Source: Liolophura sinensis (taxonomy: Eukaryota; Mollusca; Polyplacophora; Chitonida; Chitonidae). Taken from it: a stretch of 64,000 nucleotides of DNA. A model generated the notes under the pieces. It worked only from the letters and a program-made list of their open reading frames with translations. It was not told where the DNA came from and did not search any database. Positions 47,099-59,711 of the stretch are shown here, piece after piece (position 1 is the first letter of the stretch; each line of letters begins with the position of its first letter). The stretch spans positions 34,885,265-34,949,264 of the forward strand of contig NC_088303.1 of assembly GCF_032854445.1 (NCBI RefSeq). Direction: 5' to 3'. Both the position numbers and the translations under genes were made by a program.

Positions 47099-50000
47099 CT
47101 AAAAATGAGATCCTGATCTGCACTCTGTAAATGTGACCTTGAACTCTGACCCCTCACCTTCTGGTTCCTCCTCATTGATTAAGAACTGATGGTCAGGCCG
47201 TAAGAGAATAACTGTTCTTTTCCACATCCATTTTAAGAACGGCACGATAATGACTTCATTGTAGAGGCACATTCCTAGAAGCAACAAGGCAAAGCCAACA
47301 AGCTGGAGATACTGGAATGTCTGCCAGCCCACTGCAAGGGAGACCACCCAGATAGCGACAGTACGCAGACTATCCAGAACCATCCTCGTGGTGGCACTCA
47401 TCTCCTTGGTAACGCTGATGCCAGAGAAATTGAAGAAAGCGATACTCAGCACATTCCCTGAAACAGAGATTTGATACAACAAGGGAGGTAACTATACACT
47501 ATGGTATATGATGATCTGGCTCTGTGGTAATACTTAACAGCAGGGAAAGGCCGTTTGAAATGAATTAAAAGTTAAGTCATCGTCTCTTGTACAGTACAAA
47601 AATCTAACTGGATATTAATACCACCGTTTCCCACAGGACCACATTACATCGCCATGACGAAATTACTGAAAATGTTAAATCATGCCTAAGAAATCTTAAA
47701 GAGAAAAATTAGCAAAACTGTGCTAAATTTCGCCTTTGATCTGCCATTTTAGAATGGGCTGTCAATTGAAGCCTTATGATAACAAACGACCAGAGGATCA
47801 GGTCTCATGCTTTGGGAGGGGTGGGCGGGGGGGGGGGGGGGGGGAGATTTTGACCAAGTGTTTGATCAGAGTGGTTGGAAAGTGCTGAAGGAAGAGAGTT
47901 TTTTTCATTTGATTTGGTGAAACTCAGGAATTTTCCACTTATATAAAGGCAGTCTGGTTTACTTTAGCAAGAAACTAGAGTGCCAAAAGGAAACTGCCGC
48001 CATACACTGTACAAACTGATAACTTGCTGGTAGATGGCTTGTACTGACAATATCATAACTTCCACTGTCACTTCCTGGTGGACATGCACAGGAGTGGATT
48101 GGCACTTCCACACTTCCCATTTGTTTGTGTCACACACCTCCTGATTTAAAGCGGCAGGTGAGGTAGTAAGAGCTGGATTTGAACTCATAACAAGGTCAGG
48201 CGGATGCTTCGCACTTGCAGCCAAACTCTTCTTTAACGGCTTGATTCATTTATTTGATTGGAGTTTTACACCATACTCAAGAACATTTCACTTATGCGAC
48301 CGTTGCCAGAATTAAGGTGGGCAGAGTGCATGACCATCTGCAGGTTGCTGCAGACCTTCCCACATACATCGGATATGAACTTTAATGGTTTTAGTGAGGA
48401 GAGGGGCAGTAGGTGGCTCAAACGAAACAGTGGCCTACAATAGTTGGGGTGGAATAAACCACGAAAAGTATCATGAAAGCAATATTTGGGTCAGAGTGAG
48501 CAGTCGGAATAATGACTGTGCACTAGTCCAAAGAACAACACAAATGGCCATCATTTTGTTCAAACTGCAGGTTGATGAAATTGCTAAAAAAAAATTAAAC
48601 TTTATCTGTAACAGTATTCTGAACTTGGCTCAGTTAAGCCATATAAGAGGTGTCAATCTAAATTAAAATAGTCAACTGTTTTGTCTGAAACACTGTACAA
48701 AAACAGGATAATGTAAATGCCTTTTTATTTGCAGGCATAAACTTTCGCGGATTTGGTAAGAAGACACATTCCCGGGACTCATAACAGAATTTTTAGACAA
48801 CGACAAATGAAAATCAAACTTCAATACAGACATGTCAAGTATTAAAACAACTCAAGCATTCAAGTCACAGTGTTATCATTTAAACTTGTTTGTACCTGTA
48901 AGATGTGACAAAAGTTCTATACAATACAGTAACTTGATCACACAAAGGAAGTTAATCCTCCTAAGCTTTTAATCTTCTGAAGACTGTTAATCTTTGTATG
49001 ACGAAGCCCTTACCTGCTATGTGAGCAAATATTTGCATCACTCTGTGAGACGACGAAGGATTAAATGTGATATAAATAAATCTCACTGTTTAATTATCAG
49101 GCATCAGCAGTGCAAGTGAACTTTGACAGATTTGAGTAAATTTCTCAGAAATCATCATTATGAAAAGGAAGTTTGAAGTGCGGAAACCCCCGAGTGATGT
49201 ATCAGGCACGTCAGAAAAGTGATCTGACTGGAAGGCAAGTACAGTCGATCAGAAACAGCCTTTCTCATTGTATGTATATTGTATCAAATACACATTTGTA
49301 TGTCTCTAACCACGGCAATAAATCAACAACAATAAAGACAACGTCGCAATGTGGTGATACTTAGACGGAGCTAAGCCTCCTTAAAAGAAAGCAAGATTAA
49401 CTGACGATCAGTTAAGCTGGATTTGTGAATTCATACTCATTAGGTATTTCTAATTATTTCTAATTAACGTGTTTGAAAAAGTATAAGAACTATAGTGCTT
49501 CTAAATGAATGTATAACTGTATCGCATGCTACATTAATAAACTTACATCGGTTTTTATATTTGACGGCACTTATTTACATTTCTGCGAAATCCGTGAATG
49601 TTAGTACCACATGAATAAAAAGGCATTTAGAGTAAATGTGAGAATAGTTTTGTCAAATAGTTAAAAAAAAGTCTGGAAAACTGTCATATCTGATTCGCGG
49701 TATGATTCACAGACCAATGGAAGGATGAGCGAGGTGTAAACCTATAGTCCCCTTCAGTCACAATTGGTGACAAACTAGTTGATGTTTTTGACTGTTGATG
49801 TTTCAGATATATGTGCAACACCAATGATGTTAGCTTACCTAATGTGGCCAGAGCAATTTTCCAGTTGTTGCCAATCTGAATCAAGCCATCAATGGCATCC
49901 TCTAGTTTGTTATCTGGCAGCTTGCTGAACGTGCCAGCATTGATGAAGTAGAACGGTATTAGAAGAAAACCCAGGACCGAGAAACCGAAAACACCTGAAA

Positions 50001-53000
50001 AAATAGGAATAAAGTCAAAAAAGATAAAGGCTGACTTTGCCAAGTGCGAACAGTTTAGTACGTCAAAATTTTACTTACATTAGGAATATTTATTTCAGTT
50101 CTTGAGAGTTGACTTTGATGACAAAATTGAAAAATGGTCTTAAAAGTCAAATCAAAGTTCAGCAATACCAAAACTTTAAACAAAAGTATAGACAGTGATT
50201 CAGTTGATGTTGATAAACCTTTCTTCATACACCATCTGAGTTGTGTCTTACCTTCCCATCCTACAGCCAGAAGAGCTGGGATGTTGTGCTTCAGGATAAC
50301 TCTTTCTTCATACACCATCTGAGGTGTGTCTTTTACCTTCCCATCCTACAGCCAGAAGAGCTGGGATGTTGTGCTTCAGGATAACTCTTTCTTCATACAC
50401 CATCTGAGTTGTGTCTTACCTTCTCATCCTACAGCCTGTAGAGCTGGGATGTTGTGCTTCAGGATAAACCTTTCTTCATACACCATCTGAGGTGTGTCTT
50501 TTACCTTCCCATCCTACAGCCTGTAGAGCTGGGATGTGCTTCAGGATAAACCTCTCTTCATACACCATCTGAGGTGTGTCTTACCTTCCCATCCTACAGC
50601 CTGTAGAGCTGGGATGTTGTGCTTTAGGATAAACTTCTCTTCATACACCATCTGAAGTGTGCCTTACCTTCTCATCCTACAGCCTGTAGAGCTGGGATCT
50701 TGTGCTTCAGAATAAACCTTTCTTTATACACCATCTGAGGTGTGCCTTACTTTCCCATCCTACAGCCTGTAAAGCTGGGATGTTGTACTTCTGGATAAAC
50801 CTCTCTTTGTACACCATCTGAGTTGTGTCTTACCTTCTCAACCTACAGCCTGTAGAGCTGGGATGTTGTGCTTTAGGATAAACCTTTCTTCATACACCAT
50901 CTGAGGTGTGTCTTACCTTCCCATCCTACAGCCTGTAAAGCTGGGATGTTGTGCTTCTGGATAAACCTCTCTTCGTACACCATCTGAGTTGTGTCTTACC
51001 TTCCCATCCTACAGCCTGTAGAGCTGGGATGTTGTGCTTCTGGATAAACCTCTCTTCATACACCATCTGAGGTGTGTCTTACCTTCCCATCCTACAGCCT
51101 GTAGAGCTGGGATGTTGTGCTTTAGGATAAACTTCTCTTCATACACCTTCTGAGTTGTGTCTTACCTTCTCATCCTACAGCCTGTAGAGCTGGGATGTTG
51201 TGCTTTAGGATAAACCTTTCTTCATACACCATCTGAGGTGTGTCTTACCTTCCCATCCTACAGCCTGTAGAGCTGGGATGTTGTGCTTCAGGATAAACCT
51301 CTCTTCGTACACCATCTGAGTTGTGTCTTACCTTCTCATCCTACAGCCTGTAAAGCTGGGATGTTGTGCTTCTGGATAAACCTCTCTTCGTACACCATCT
51401 GAGGTGTGTCCTACCTTCTCATCCTACAGCCTGTAAAGCTGGCATGTTGTGCTTCTGGATAAACCTCTCTTCATACACCATCTGAGTTGTCTCTTGCCTT
51501 CTCATCCTACAGCCTGTAGAGCTGGGATGTTGTGCTTTAGGATAAACCTTTCTTCGTATACCATCTGAGTTGTCTCTTACCTTCTCATCCTACAGCCTGT
51601 AAAGCTGGGATGTTGTGCTTCAGGATAAACCTTTCTTCGTACACCATCTCAGTTGTGTCTTACCTTCTCATCCTACAGCCTGTAGAGCTGGGATGTTGTG
51701 CTTTAGGATAAACCTCTCTTCATACACCTTCTGAGGTGTGTCTTACCTTCCCATCCTACAGCCTGTAGAGCTGGGATGTTGTGCTTTAGGATAAACTTCT
51801 CTTCATACACCATCTGAGGTGTGTCTTACCTTCCCATCCTACAGCCTGTAGAGCTGGGATCTTGTGCTTCAGGATAACCCTTTCTTCGTACACCATCTGA
51901 GGTGTGTCTTACCTTCCCATCCTACAGCCTGTAGAGCTGGGATGTTGTTCTTTAGGATAAACTTCTCTTCATACACCCTCTGAGGTGTGTCTTACCTTCC
52001 CATCCTACAGCCTGTAAAGCTGGGATGTTGTGCTTCTGGATAAACCTCTCTTCGTACACCATCTGAGTTGTGTCTTACCTTCTCATCCTACAGCCTGTAC
52101 TGGGATGTTGTTCTTTAGGATAAACTTCTCTTCATACATCTTCTGAGGTGTGTCTTACCTTCCCATCCTACAGCCTGTAAAGCTGGGATGTTGTGCTTTA
52201 GGATAAACCTCTCTTCATACACCATCTGAGGTGTGTCTTACCTTCCCACCCTACAGCCTGTAGAGCTGGGATGTTGTGCTTCAGGATAAACCTTTCTTTA
52301 TACACCATCTGAGGTGTGTCTTACCTTCCCATCCTACAGCCTGTAAAGCTGGGATGTTGTGCTTTAGGATAAACCTCTCTTCATACACCATCTGAGGTGT
52401 GTCTTACCTTCCCACCCTACAGCCTGTAGAGCTGGGATGTTGTGCTTCAGGATAAACCTTTCTCCATACACCATCTGAGTTGTGTCTTACCTTCTGGTCC
52501 TACAGCTTGTAGAGCTGGGATGTTGTGCTTCAGGATAAACCTCTCTTCGTACACCATCTGAGTTGTGTCTTACCTTCCCATCCTACAGCCTGTAGAGCTG
52601 GGATGTTGTGCTTCTGGATAAACCTCTCTTCATACACCATCTGAGGTGTGTCTTACCTTCCCATCCTACAGCCTGTAGAGCTGGGATGTTGTGCTTCAGG
52701 ATAAACCTCTCTTCATACACCATCTGAGTAGCAACAATAATCTGAGCCATGATGATCAGAAGGTCACCAGCGATGATGCCATTCATATCATGGATGTCTT
52801 GAGAATTGAACAGGATGTCTGACAGCCCCACAACACATAGTCCACAAATGACGAAGAACATCCCCAGCCAGCCGACCAGTTTGATGGAGCGCCCCAGAAA
52901 GGCCACGGACAGCAGTGCCGTGAAAATGATGACTGCGCCTTTGAACACGAAAATTCCGTCATGCAGACTGACTGACTCATCGATTGTCATTTCATTCCAC

Positions 53001-56000
53001 ACATTTGACTAATCTTATCATGCTAACACAGTAAAGGTTCAAGAATGGGCAAGGAAACTGGAATGCCCAGGTAAAACCATCAACCTTTGACAAGTCACTG
53101 GTTAAGATTTCCACATATAATGTACAGGCTAACATGCCATACTGATGGATGAGAGGAGGTCTTTAGCATTGGTAAGCCTCTGAGATCAACCCCAAAAGAC
53201 CTGTCAACAGCTTATTGTCATTGAAACTCCACAAGGACAATTTTTTTTCATTGCTTTTTCTTGATATGTTCTGCATCCCTATCATCATAACCTCAAAACC
53301 TGATAAACTGCATATGCAACACCAAAGCATTCAAAAAAAGGAAATATAATCACCTCTCAACATCTGGAAAGATGAGGCAAAGGTCAGGTTGAGGCCGATG
53401 TACATTAGTGATGTTCCACACATGTCAAACAGTGCTGCTGGTAAAAATATGATGGGACGGAACTGCTGATTTCCTAGCTCCATGTCTCGATCGCGACGCA
53501 CATTCACGATGAGTAAAGCACGGAAAAAGGCCAGACATAACATCTCCCCTAAAAACATTCCCACGGCCTGAGGGAAAGGAGAAGATTTTGAGCTTTCAGG
53601 TTGTGATTTTTTCTGGTTTTAGGATTTAATCTAAAAAATGTTTTAAAAAAATTTCAGTTATTTTGTTAGCAGAAATCTGTGGTAGAGCTTTTAATACAGA
53701 TGTGCTGAGGCATACAATATTTGTCTACACATACCTGGAGAAATGGATGGTCAAAAGAATGGGTCGTTCCCACTCTACCTTTGGCCTCTTCATTATCAGC
53801 CCATCTAGGAAAGACGGAACAGTTGAATTAATTGTTATATCAAATGTTACATATTGTGTAGGATATGAGAAAACTCATCTGTGAGCATTGTGGATGTACA
53901 ACCAAATGAAAATAACGCCTCACCCTAGGATTATAAATGCTGTTTTCATTTTGGTGGCAATTTTGGATTGCCTTTGCCCTAATCGATTTTTTTTTTGGTT
54001 CTGGCCAAACATTTGTGGTATAGCCTGTTTACTTACTCTTACAAGTATACATATACTCTCAGTTAGATTTGTTTGGATTCGCAGATGATGTCATTATACC
54101 GTCGTTTTAGCAAGTGTAAAAACAGAAAAGTTTATGAAGAGGTTCGAAAGAAACAGAGCAAGCCATTTCCTTGGAAATTCTGATGCTCCATTACCTGGGT
54201 AAAGAATGAATGATTATGGTTTCTTCAACAATATTGTGGCCATATCATGGCAAAGGATCGGAAACAAGAAGACCACGTAAAAATTACATTGTTGGGGTTA
54301 CATCGGTATAAACATGTACTTTCAACAAAGTAGTATAAATGGAAATCTTCAATCTTCTTCTAAAAGGAAATCCTCAAATTGTCGATCTTGTTCACACTCA
54401 GAGATGTAATTAATGCAGACTTATTTATGAAACTTTATCTTACAATACTGATTTGGCATTCACTTAACATCTAGGCTCGCCCTATTCTGACCCAAATATC
54501 TACATGTCTTGGTGTCACCAGGCTTACAAGTCGAGGATTTCTGGATTTCTAGCCAGTTCTTCTACTATCCTACATGTAGCATCACACTTACATTCTACAC
54601 TTGCAATTTCAGGCTGCTGACCATATTACATTGAATACAGTTGAGTACACGGTGTTTTGACAAAGGATAATAGCCTAGTACATGTACAAGTAGACATGCA
54701 AGACTAAGGAAGAAGCATTTATCTGCTGCCTGGTTACAATGAGATACTGTATGATACTGAAACTGTCATGCATTATGAGGAGTGAATTTCTACTTTTTAC
54801 AACTTCCTTTTCTCCATATTTAGAACAGTGAAAGCATATGATTAAATTTGTAATACATATGTAATTGTCTTTAACGTTAACCAGGGACACATCCTATTTT
54901 TCTCTCATGCAACTTGATTATCGCTGAGGGATGAGTCAACTATTTTATTTTTTAACTGAATTTCTGGAAAAGGGTTTGATACATGTACATCGGCCAACAC
55001 ATCATACAATTCATTCTGAGGTCTGTCATGTCCGTCACACACCTTTAACTACAAGGGAGATAACTTTTGTCATTCCCATTCCCACTTGTTAATACAATGT
55101 AGTTTTAAAAGTGAGTAAAGATCAAAATAAAATGTTTGCTTTAAATAATTAAAAAAAAATTACTCTAAATTATCCACCTTTTAAGCAGCACCAAAACAAC
55201 ATTTTATGACCTGTATTTTTTCTCTAAAAATGTACATTTTAAGGTGAAGTTTTATGGCAAATAGAATAAAACATACTTGTAATAGTTCAATGCCCCAGTT
55301 AGCTGAAAAAGCAATCGACAAACATCTTATGTGTTTTTACCATTCTAAAGTGACTAAGTTTGCCAAATGAATGTCCTAACAATTCTCACATGATTAAGTG
55401 TGCCAAAATCATAGTGTCAGTGTCCTTACCATTTTAACATGATTAAGAATGCCAAAATCATAGTGACAATGTCCTTACCATCCTAACATGATTAAGAATG
55501 CCAAAATCAAAGTGTCAGTGTCCTTACCATCCTAACATGATTAAGAATGCCAAAATCACAGTGTCTGAGTCCTAACCATTCTAACATGATTAAGAATGTC
55601 AAAATCACAGTGTCAGTGTCCTTACCATCCTAACATGATTAAGTATGCCAAAATCATAGTGTCCGAGTCCTTACCATTTTAACATGATTAAGAATGCCAA
55701 AATCATAGTGTCAGTGTCCTTACCATCCTAACATGATTAAGAATGCCAAAATCACAGTGTCTGAGTCCTAACCATTCTAACATGATTAAGAATGCCAAAA
55801 TCACAGTGTCAATGTCCTTACCATCCTAACATGATTAAGTATGCTAAAATCATAGTGTCCGAGTCCTTACCATTTTAACATGATTAAGAATGCCAAAATC
55901 ATAGTATGAGTGTCCTTACAATCTTAACATGATTAAGTATGCCAAATCATAGTGTCAGAGTGTTAATACATACAACATATTTCAAAGATGCAGCCATTTT

Positions 56001-56817
56001 AGAATAACTTTCCATTCTCCTGGTCGAACATATGTAGCTTACATATATGACTTGGCACACTTCTTTCTAGACACAAACCTGACATGTATGGATGGTTACA
56101 TTTGTAGCCCCCGAAGTCACCTTTTCTTATACTGACCTAGCTCCATTGAGGTCTCAACACTTATAATGTACCATTTGTTTTCATAGAAGGTGTGAGCTCA
56201 TGACAAGCCTATAATTGTTATCAAACAATGCTAATACAGGTAACAGCTTAAACACCAACTTCCTGCCTCGACTGCTCGATCTGTCAACATATGGCCGTAT
56301 GTCCTGAGTTTGAGAAGTTCATGTAGATATGGATAAGACAGGATAGGGATCTCGCAAACCCAGGCATCTATAATGGCAGATTGAATATACATCGATCTCG
56401 AATAGGGGGTCTTTCATAAACACACGCCTTTTAGTCGCGTTAGTTCCCTAAAGCCCCACCCCGTCTCATTTCAGCCTGCGTGAGCTCGCGAGATCCCTGA
56501 AATGTCGACTCTGCTTATAGGGCCTATGAAAGATACGAGTTCTTGGGAGTTCCGCATTTGGGCGTTTGCGCATATGATGGAATTTGGGGTAAGAAAACAC
56601 TCCTTTCACCCACCCGTCATGCACAAAGGCCATGTACCGCCAGGGTTCTAAATCCAACTTTCGGCATATGCTCAAGCGCCCCCACAGGGAACTCCTGAGA
56701 ACTTGTATCTCTCATAGGCCCTATGCTAACTCATACTTACTTGGTGGATAGGGTGTTAATAGACCCTGTGATAAACATCATGAGTGCCAGACCCATCTGA
56801 TTCAGTGTCCAACCCAT
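47099..56817 (-). CDS. SLC35F6: SLC35F6-like nucleotide-sugar-transporter family protein
   Basis: Six exons, complete, 385 residues: 56817-56741, 53804-53735, 53567-53354, 52938-52657, 49994-49839 and 47457-47099. All phases agree and donors and acceptors are canonical. Family signatures: ITGSINTLSTKWADN at the N-terminus, HPFLQAVGMFLGE, CGTSLMYIGLNLTFASSFQM, LRGAVIIFTALLSVAFLGR, GDLLIIMAQIIVATQMVYEE, and FFNFSGISVTKEMSATTRMV with LDSLRTVAIWVVSLAVGW. About ten membrane helices of the drug/metabolite transporter fold are expected. The human homologue is reported in lysosomal and mitochondrial membranes; its substrate is uncertain. The C-terminal tail is acidic then basic (NEEEPEGEGSEF), probably cytosolic. 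Intron 4 (49995-52656) is almost wholly a tandem array of the exon 4 edge, and intron 1 holds a 49-bp array. The gene faces PDCD2 head-to-head. Confidence 0.95.
47827..47844. repeat. Poly-G run in SLC35F6 intron 5
   Basis: Eighteen consecutive G on the + strand. Similar runs occur in intron 1 of the duplicated gene (16521-16538 and about 22996). Exact lengths in such runs are often unreliable. Confidence 0.8.
47905..48240 (-). repeat. Strongly decayed SINE-like remnant
   Basis: ttcatttgatttggtgaaac and ccacttatataaaggcagtc mimic the SINE tail and body, and agagctggatttgaactcat at about 48170 mimics the reversed B box. The order fits a minus-strand element with a large unrelated middle. Confidence 0.4.
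48245..48378 (-). repeat. tRNA-derived SINE, 5'-truncated
   Basis: It reads attcatttatttgattggag, accatactcaagaacatttc, then gcaggttgctgcagaccttc. It has internal deletions compared with the reference copy and lies in SLC35F6 intron 5. Confidence 0.75.
50211..52731 (-). repeat. About thirty 83-bp copies of the exon 4 / donor junction in SLC35F6
   Basis: Read on the minus strand each unit is ctcag, then ATGGTGTATGAAGAGAGGTT and on to GCTGTAGGATGGGAAG, then gtaagacacac. That is the last 67 bp of exon 4 plus its 5' splice site and 16 bp of intron. The genuine exon edge is the first unit in gene order (52731-52657). Identity between units is high, with recurring variants (tctcatcc/tcccatcc, gagg/gagt, cttcagg/ctttagg) that suggest several rounds of amplification. 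The array leaves only about 215 bp before exon 5. Eighty-three is not a multiple of three, so using a later donor changes the frame and soon meets a stop. Confidence 0.95.
55339..55962. repeat. 49-bp minisatellite in SLC35F6 intron 1
   Basis: About thirteen copies of a unit close to taccatcctaacatgattaa plus gaatgccaaaatcatagtgt and cagtgtcct. Two alternating sub-types (…gtcagtgtcctt… and …gtccgagtcctt…) give a higher-order pattern. On the minus strand every unit contains atggtaagga, a good match to a 5' splice site, though the unit does not resemble any exon of the gene. Confidence 0.9.
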
Positions 56818-57435
56818 TTTGAATCCTCGTTTGCTCTCTTGATCGCCGTTTGGTCAAAAAGCTGAGTTGCTGTTGTTGTATGTTGTACTGCTACGTGTGG
56901 TCAGCTGATCTAGATCTCTAGATCAACGCCTCTAATCCTGTCATACTCTATGTACCTTTCTATGTACCGTACCCGTATATGTAGTTATCTAACCAAGTTA
57001 CGTTGACTCCCGTCTCCTGAAAGTTTCTCAGAAATCTGACTATCTAACAGTTGTGGAGTACAGTAACTTCGCCAACAAAAAATTTCAAGAGTTAAAATAC
57101 TTCCTTTAACTTCTGTGTTACGTCGGAGCTTGTACACGGATGTGAAGACTTCCTTCTTGCTGGTTTCGATTTTGACACATGACCGAAACATGCAACCTCC
57201 ACGTGGAGTTATGTCCCTTCAATAATATTCTCTGGATTACCATGAAGGCTGTTCGCAAAGTCCAACTTGTCAGGATAGGTCACATATTGTACAGTACATA
57301 TTTTGTATTTGCACCTAACACTATTTTCGAGCACAAAGTTGTATAAAAACTGAAATCGTTAACCATGTTCTGTTCGTTTCTGTGACAGAGATATTTTTGT
57401 GAGACAACTCCCTCCGAGGAGGTCGAATTAACAAG
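56818..57435. promoter_or_regulatory. Bidirectional promoter region, SLC35F6 / PDCD2
   Basis: The two start codons face away from each other 618 bp apart. No TATA box is placed well for either gene. The PDCD2 start sits in aagatggccgcc, which resembles a YY1 element overlapping the initiator codon, a feature known from TATA-less housekeeping promoters. Shared regulation is inferred. Confidence 0.5.
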
Positions 57436-59667
57436 ATGGCCGCCAAAAGTGTCAAACCCACGTGTAGTTGTAAAGCGACGGAAAAACCAGTCGACCTTGG
57501 GTTTGTTGAAGAAGCAGAATCGGCTGAAAGCCTTTTAAGCTATAGGTTTCCGAGTAAAGTCGGCGGCCGACCCGCATGGTTGGCCTTAGACAATATTCCC
57601 GGGGTGGAAAGCGTCAGTTGTCGTTCATGTGGAAAATCATGTGTATTGTTGTTGCAAGTGTACTGTCCAGACGATAACTCGACGAACTGTTTTCACAGAA
57701 GCGTATTTGTGTTCGTTTGTCGGGAGTCCAAGTGTTATCAAACAGATTCCACAAGCTATTTCCGTGTGTTCAGATCACAGCTTCCCAGAAATAACCTGTT
57801 TTATAGCGATCAACCGCCTGTCGTTCAGATAGCATCTGGAGAGTGGAAAGAGACAGATGGAGAATTTCCGAAAAGGTCGGCAGCTGACTTCAACAAGCTC
57901 TGTATTATTTGTGGAGGACTTGGCCCCAAAGCGTGTGCAAAGTGTAAGGTGGCTTCTTACTGCAGCAAAGAGCATCAAAAACTAGACTGGAGAGTTCATA
58001 AACAGGAATGTGTGAAAGGGTTAAAAGGTATAGTTTAAGACTAAGTTAAAAACTTGCCCGTTGGAACCAACTGACTTTTCCAAGCTGTCAATTAAGAACA
58101 TGCAATTGACCAATCGGTATTGTTCTAAGCAGTATTGTTGTAAATAGGTCAACCAGAAGTCCTACAAATATTCAATAATTTTGTGACGTCATGAGGTCAC
58201 AATTGCTTTCATCAGAAATGGAAGGAAAAGTGACATTGTCACGAGAAGGGGTAGTGGAACATCAAATGTTTTGGATCAATCCATTATTTATTTATTTGAT
58301 TGGTGTTTTACGTGGTACACAAGAATATTTCACTTATACTGCGGCGGTCAGCATTATAGTGGGAGGAAACTGGACAGAGCCCGTGCGGAAACCCATGACC
58401 ATCTGCAGGTTGCTGACAGACCTTCCCACGTACGGCCAGTGAGGGGATCCATCCGCATTAAGGTGTCGGTAGTGTATGATGGAGTGTGGTCAAATTGTCC
58501 AAGACTCCTCTCCGGCCATACGTGAGAAGGTCTGTCAGCAACGTGCGGATGTTTGTGAGTTTCCCTAGGGCTCTGCTTGGTTTCCCTCCCACCATATTGC
58601 TGGCTGTCATTGTATAAGTGAAACATTCTTGAGTACGTCATAAAACAACAATCAAATAAATAAATAAATAAATACAAAAATTGTCCAAGAGAAGTCATCT
58701 AATAAACTTTGTCAGATGTGTGATCATATTGTAAAATAGTGGCGTTCCTGATAGTAAGGCCCATGATTATTAGCAAGTGTTAATTAGTAATGCTTACTGC
58801 ATACAGATTATAACAAACTAAAGCGAATCCATGTTGCTTTGTGTGGCAGATTTTCCCAATCTATGGGCGCGGTCAAATTTTGAGGTCATCTGCATTGTGA
58901 CTTATACTATACATACAAATACTTTTAAGGTCTGGGCCGAACAAATAAAAATACAATGTATGTTTAAATCAAACTTATGCAAAACGAGGCCTGAGCCATG
59001 TGAAACTCGCATTCCAGGATGGTGACAGTCGGAATAACATCCACAAATCCATGTCAAATCTCCTCTTCAAAACAACAAACAACCAAGTTGTGTGACTTAA
59101 AAAAGTTGTTGCACAGAATTTTAGGGTAAATACACCTTTGGCTTTAAGTTGATTCAATCTGACAAGTTAATATCAATTCCACTTGGATTATATTCTTCCT
59201 TTTCCTCATTACCACTTGACATTTTTTAGAAGGCCCAACTTCAGTAATCTGTGAACGTTTATACCATGAGCAAAATATCAAGAAATCAAAAGCACAGTAT
59301 GATAACCCTTTGTTTTAGGGGACTCCTCTCACATCATCTTAACAAGGTAATACGCAGCTTGAGATATGGGCAAGGAAACTTACTATGCTTATCATGCATG
59401 CATTAAAAGCCATACTGGGTACAAATGTAGACTTAGTCCCATCTAGCGCTAAACCAGGATACTAGGCAGATGTTGTGCAAACACACAGCAACAAAATTAT
59501 TTCAAATTTGCCCGTTATTAGCCTTAGAAATTAGTCTTCCCACGGTCGTTGTATTGACTATTGTTAATCATCGGCTGGTCTAGCTGATTAACTTGCAGTC
59601 AATCAAAGCTTCGTGGCATTAATTCATCTCATTCACTCTACTGATGGATGGGGGTAATTTGTGTGTT

Positions 59668-59711
<44 letters not shown>

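Noticed and set aside
50055-50318. Separate small minus-strand gene beginning MVYEERVILKHNIPALL
   Set aside because: It is the oldest unit of the exon-4-edge array in SLC35F6 intron 4, not an independent gene.
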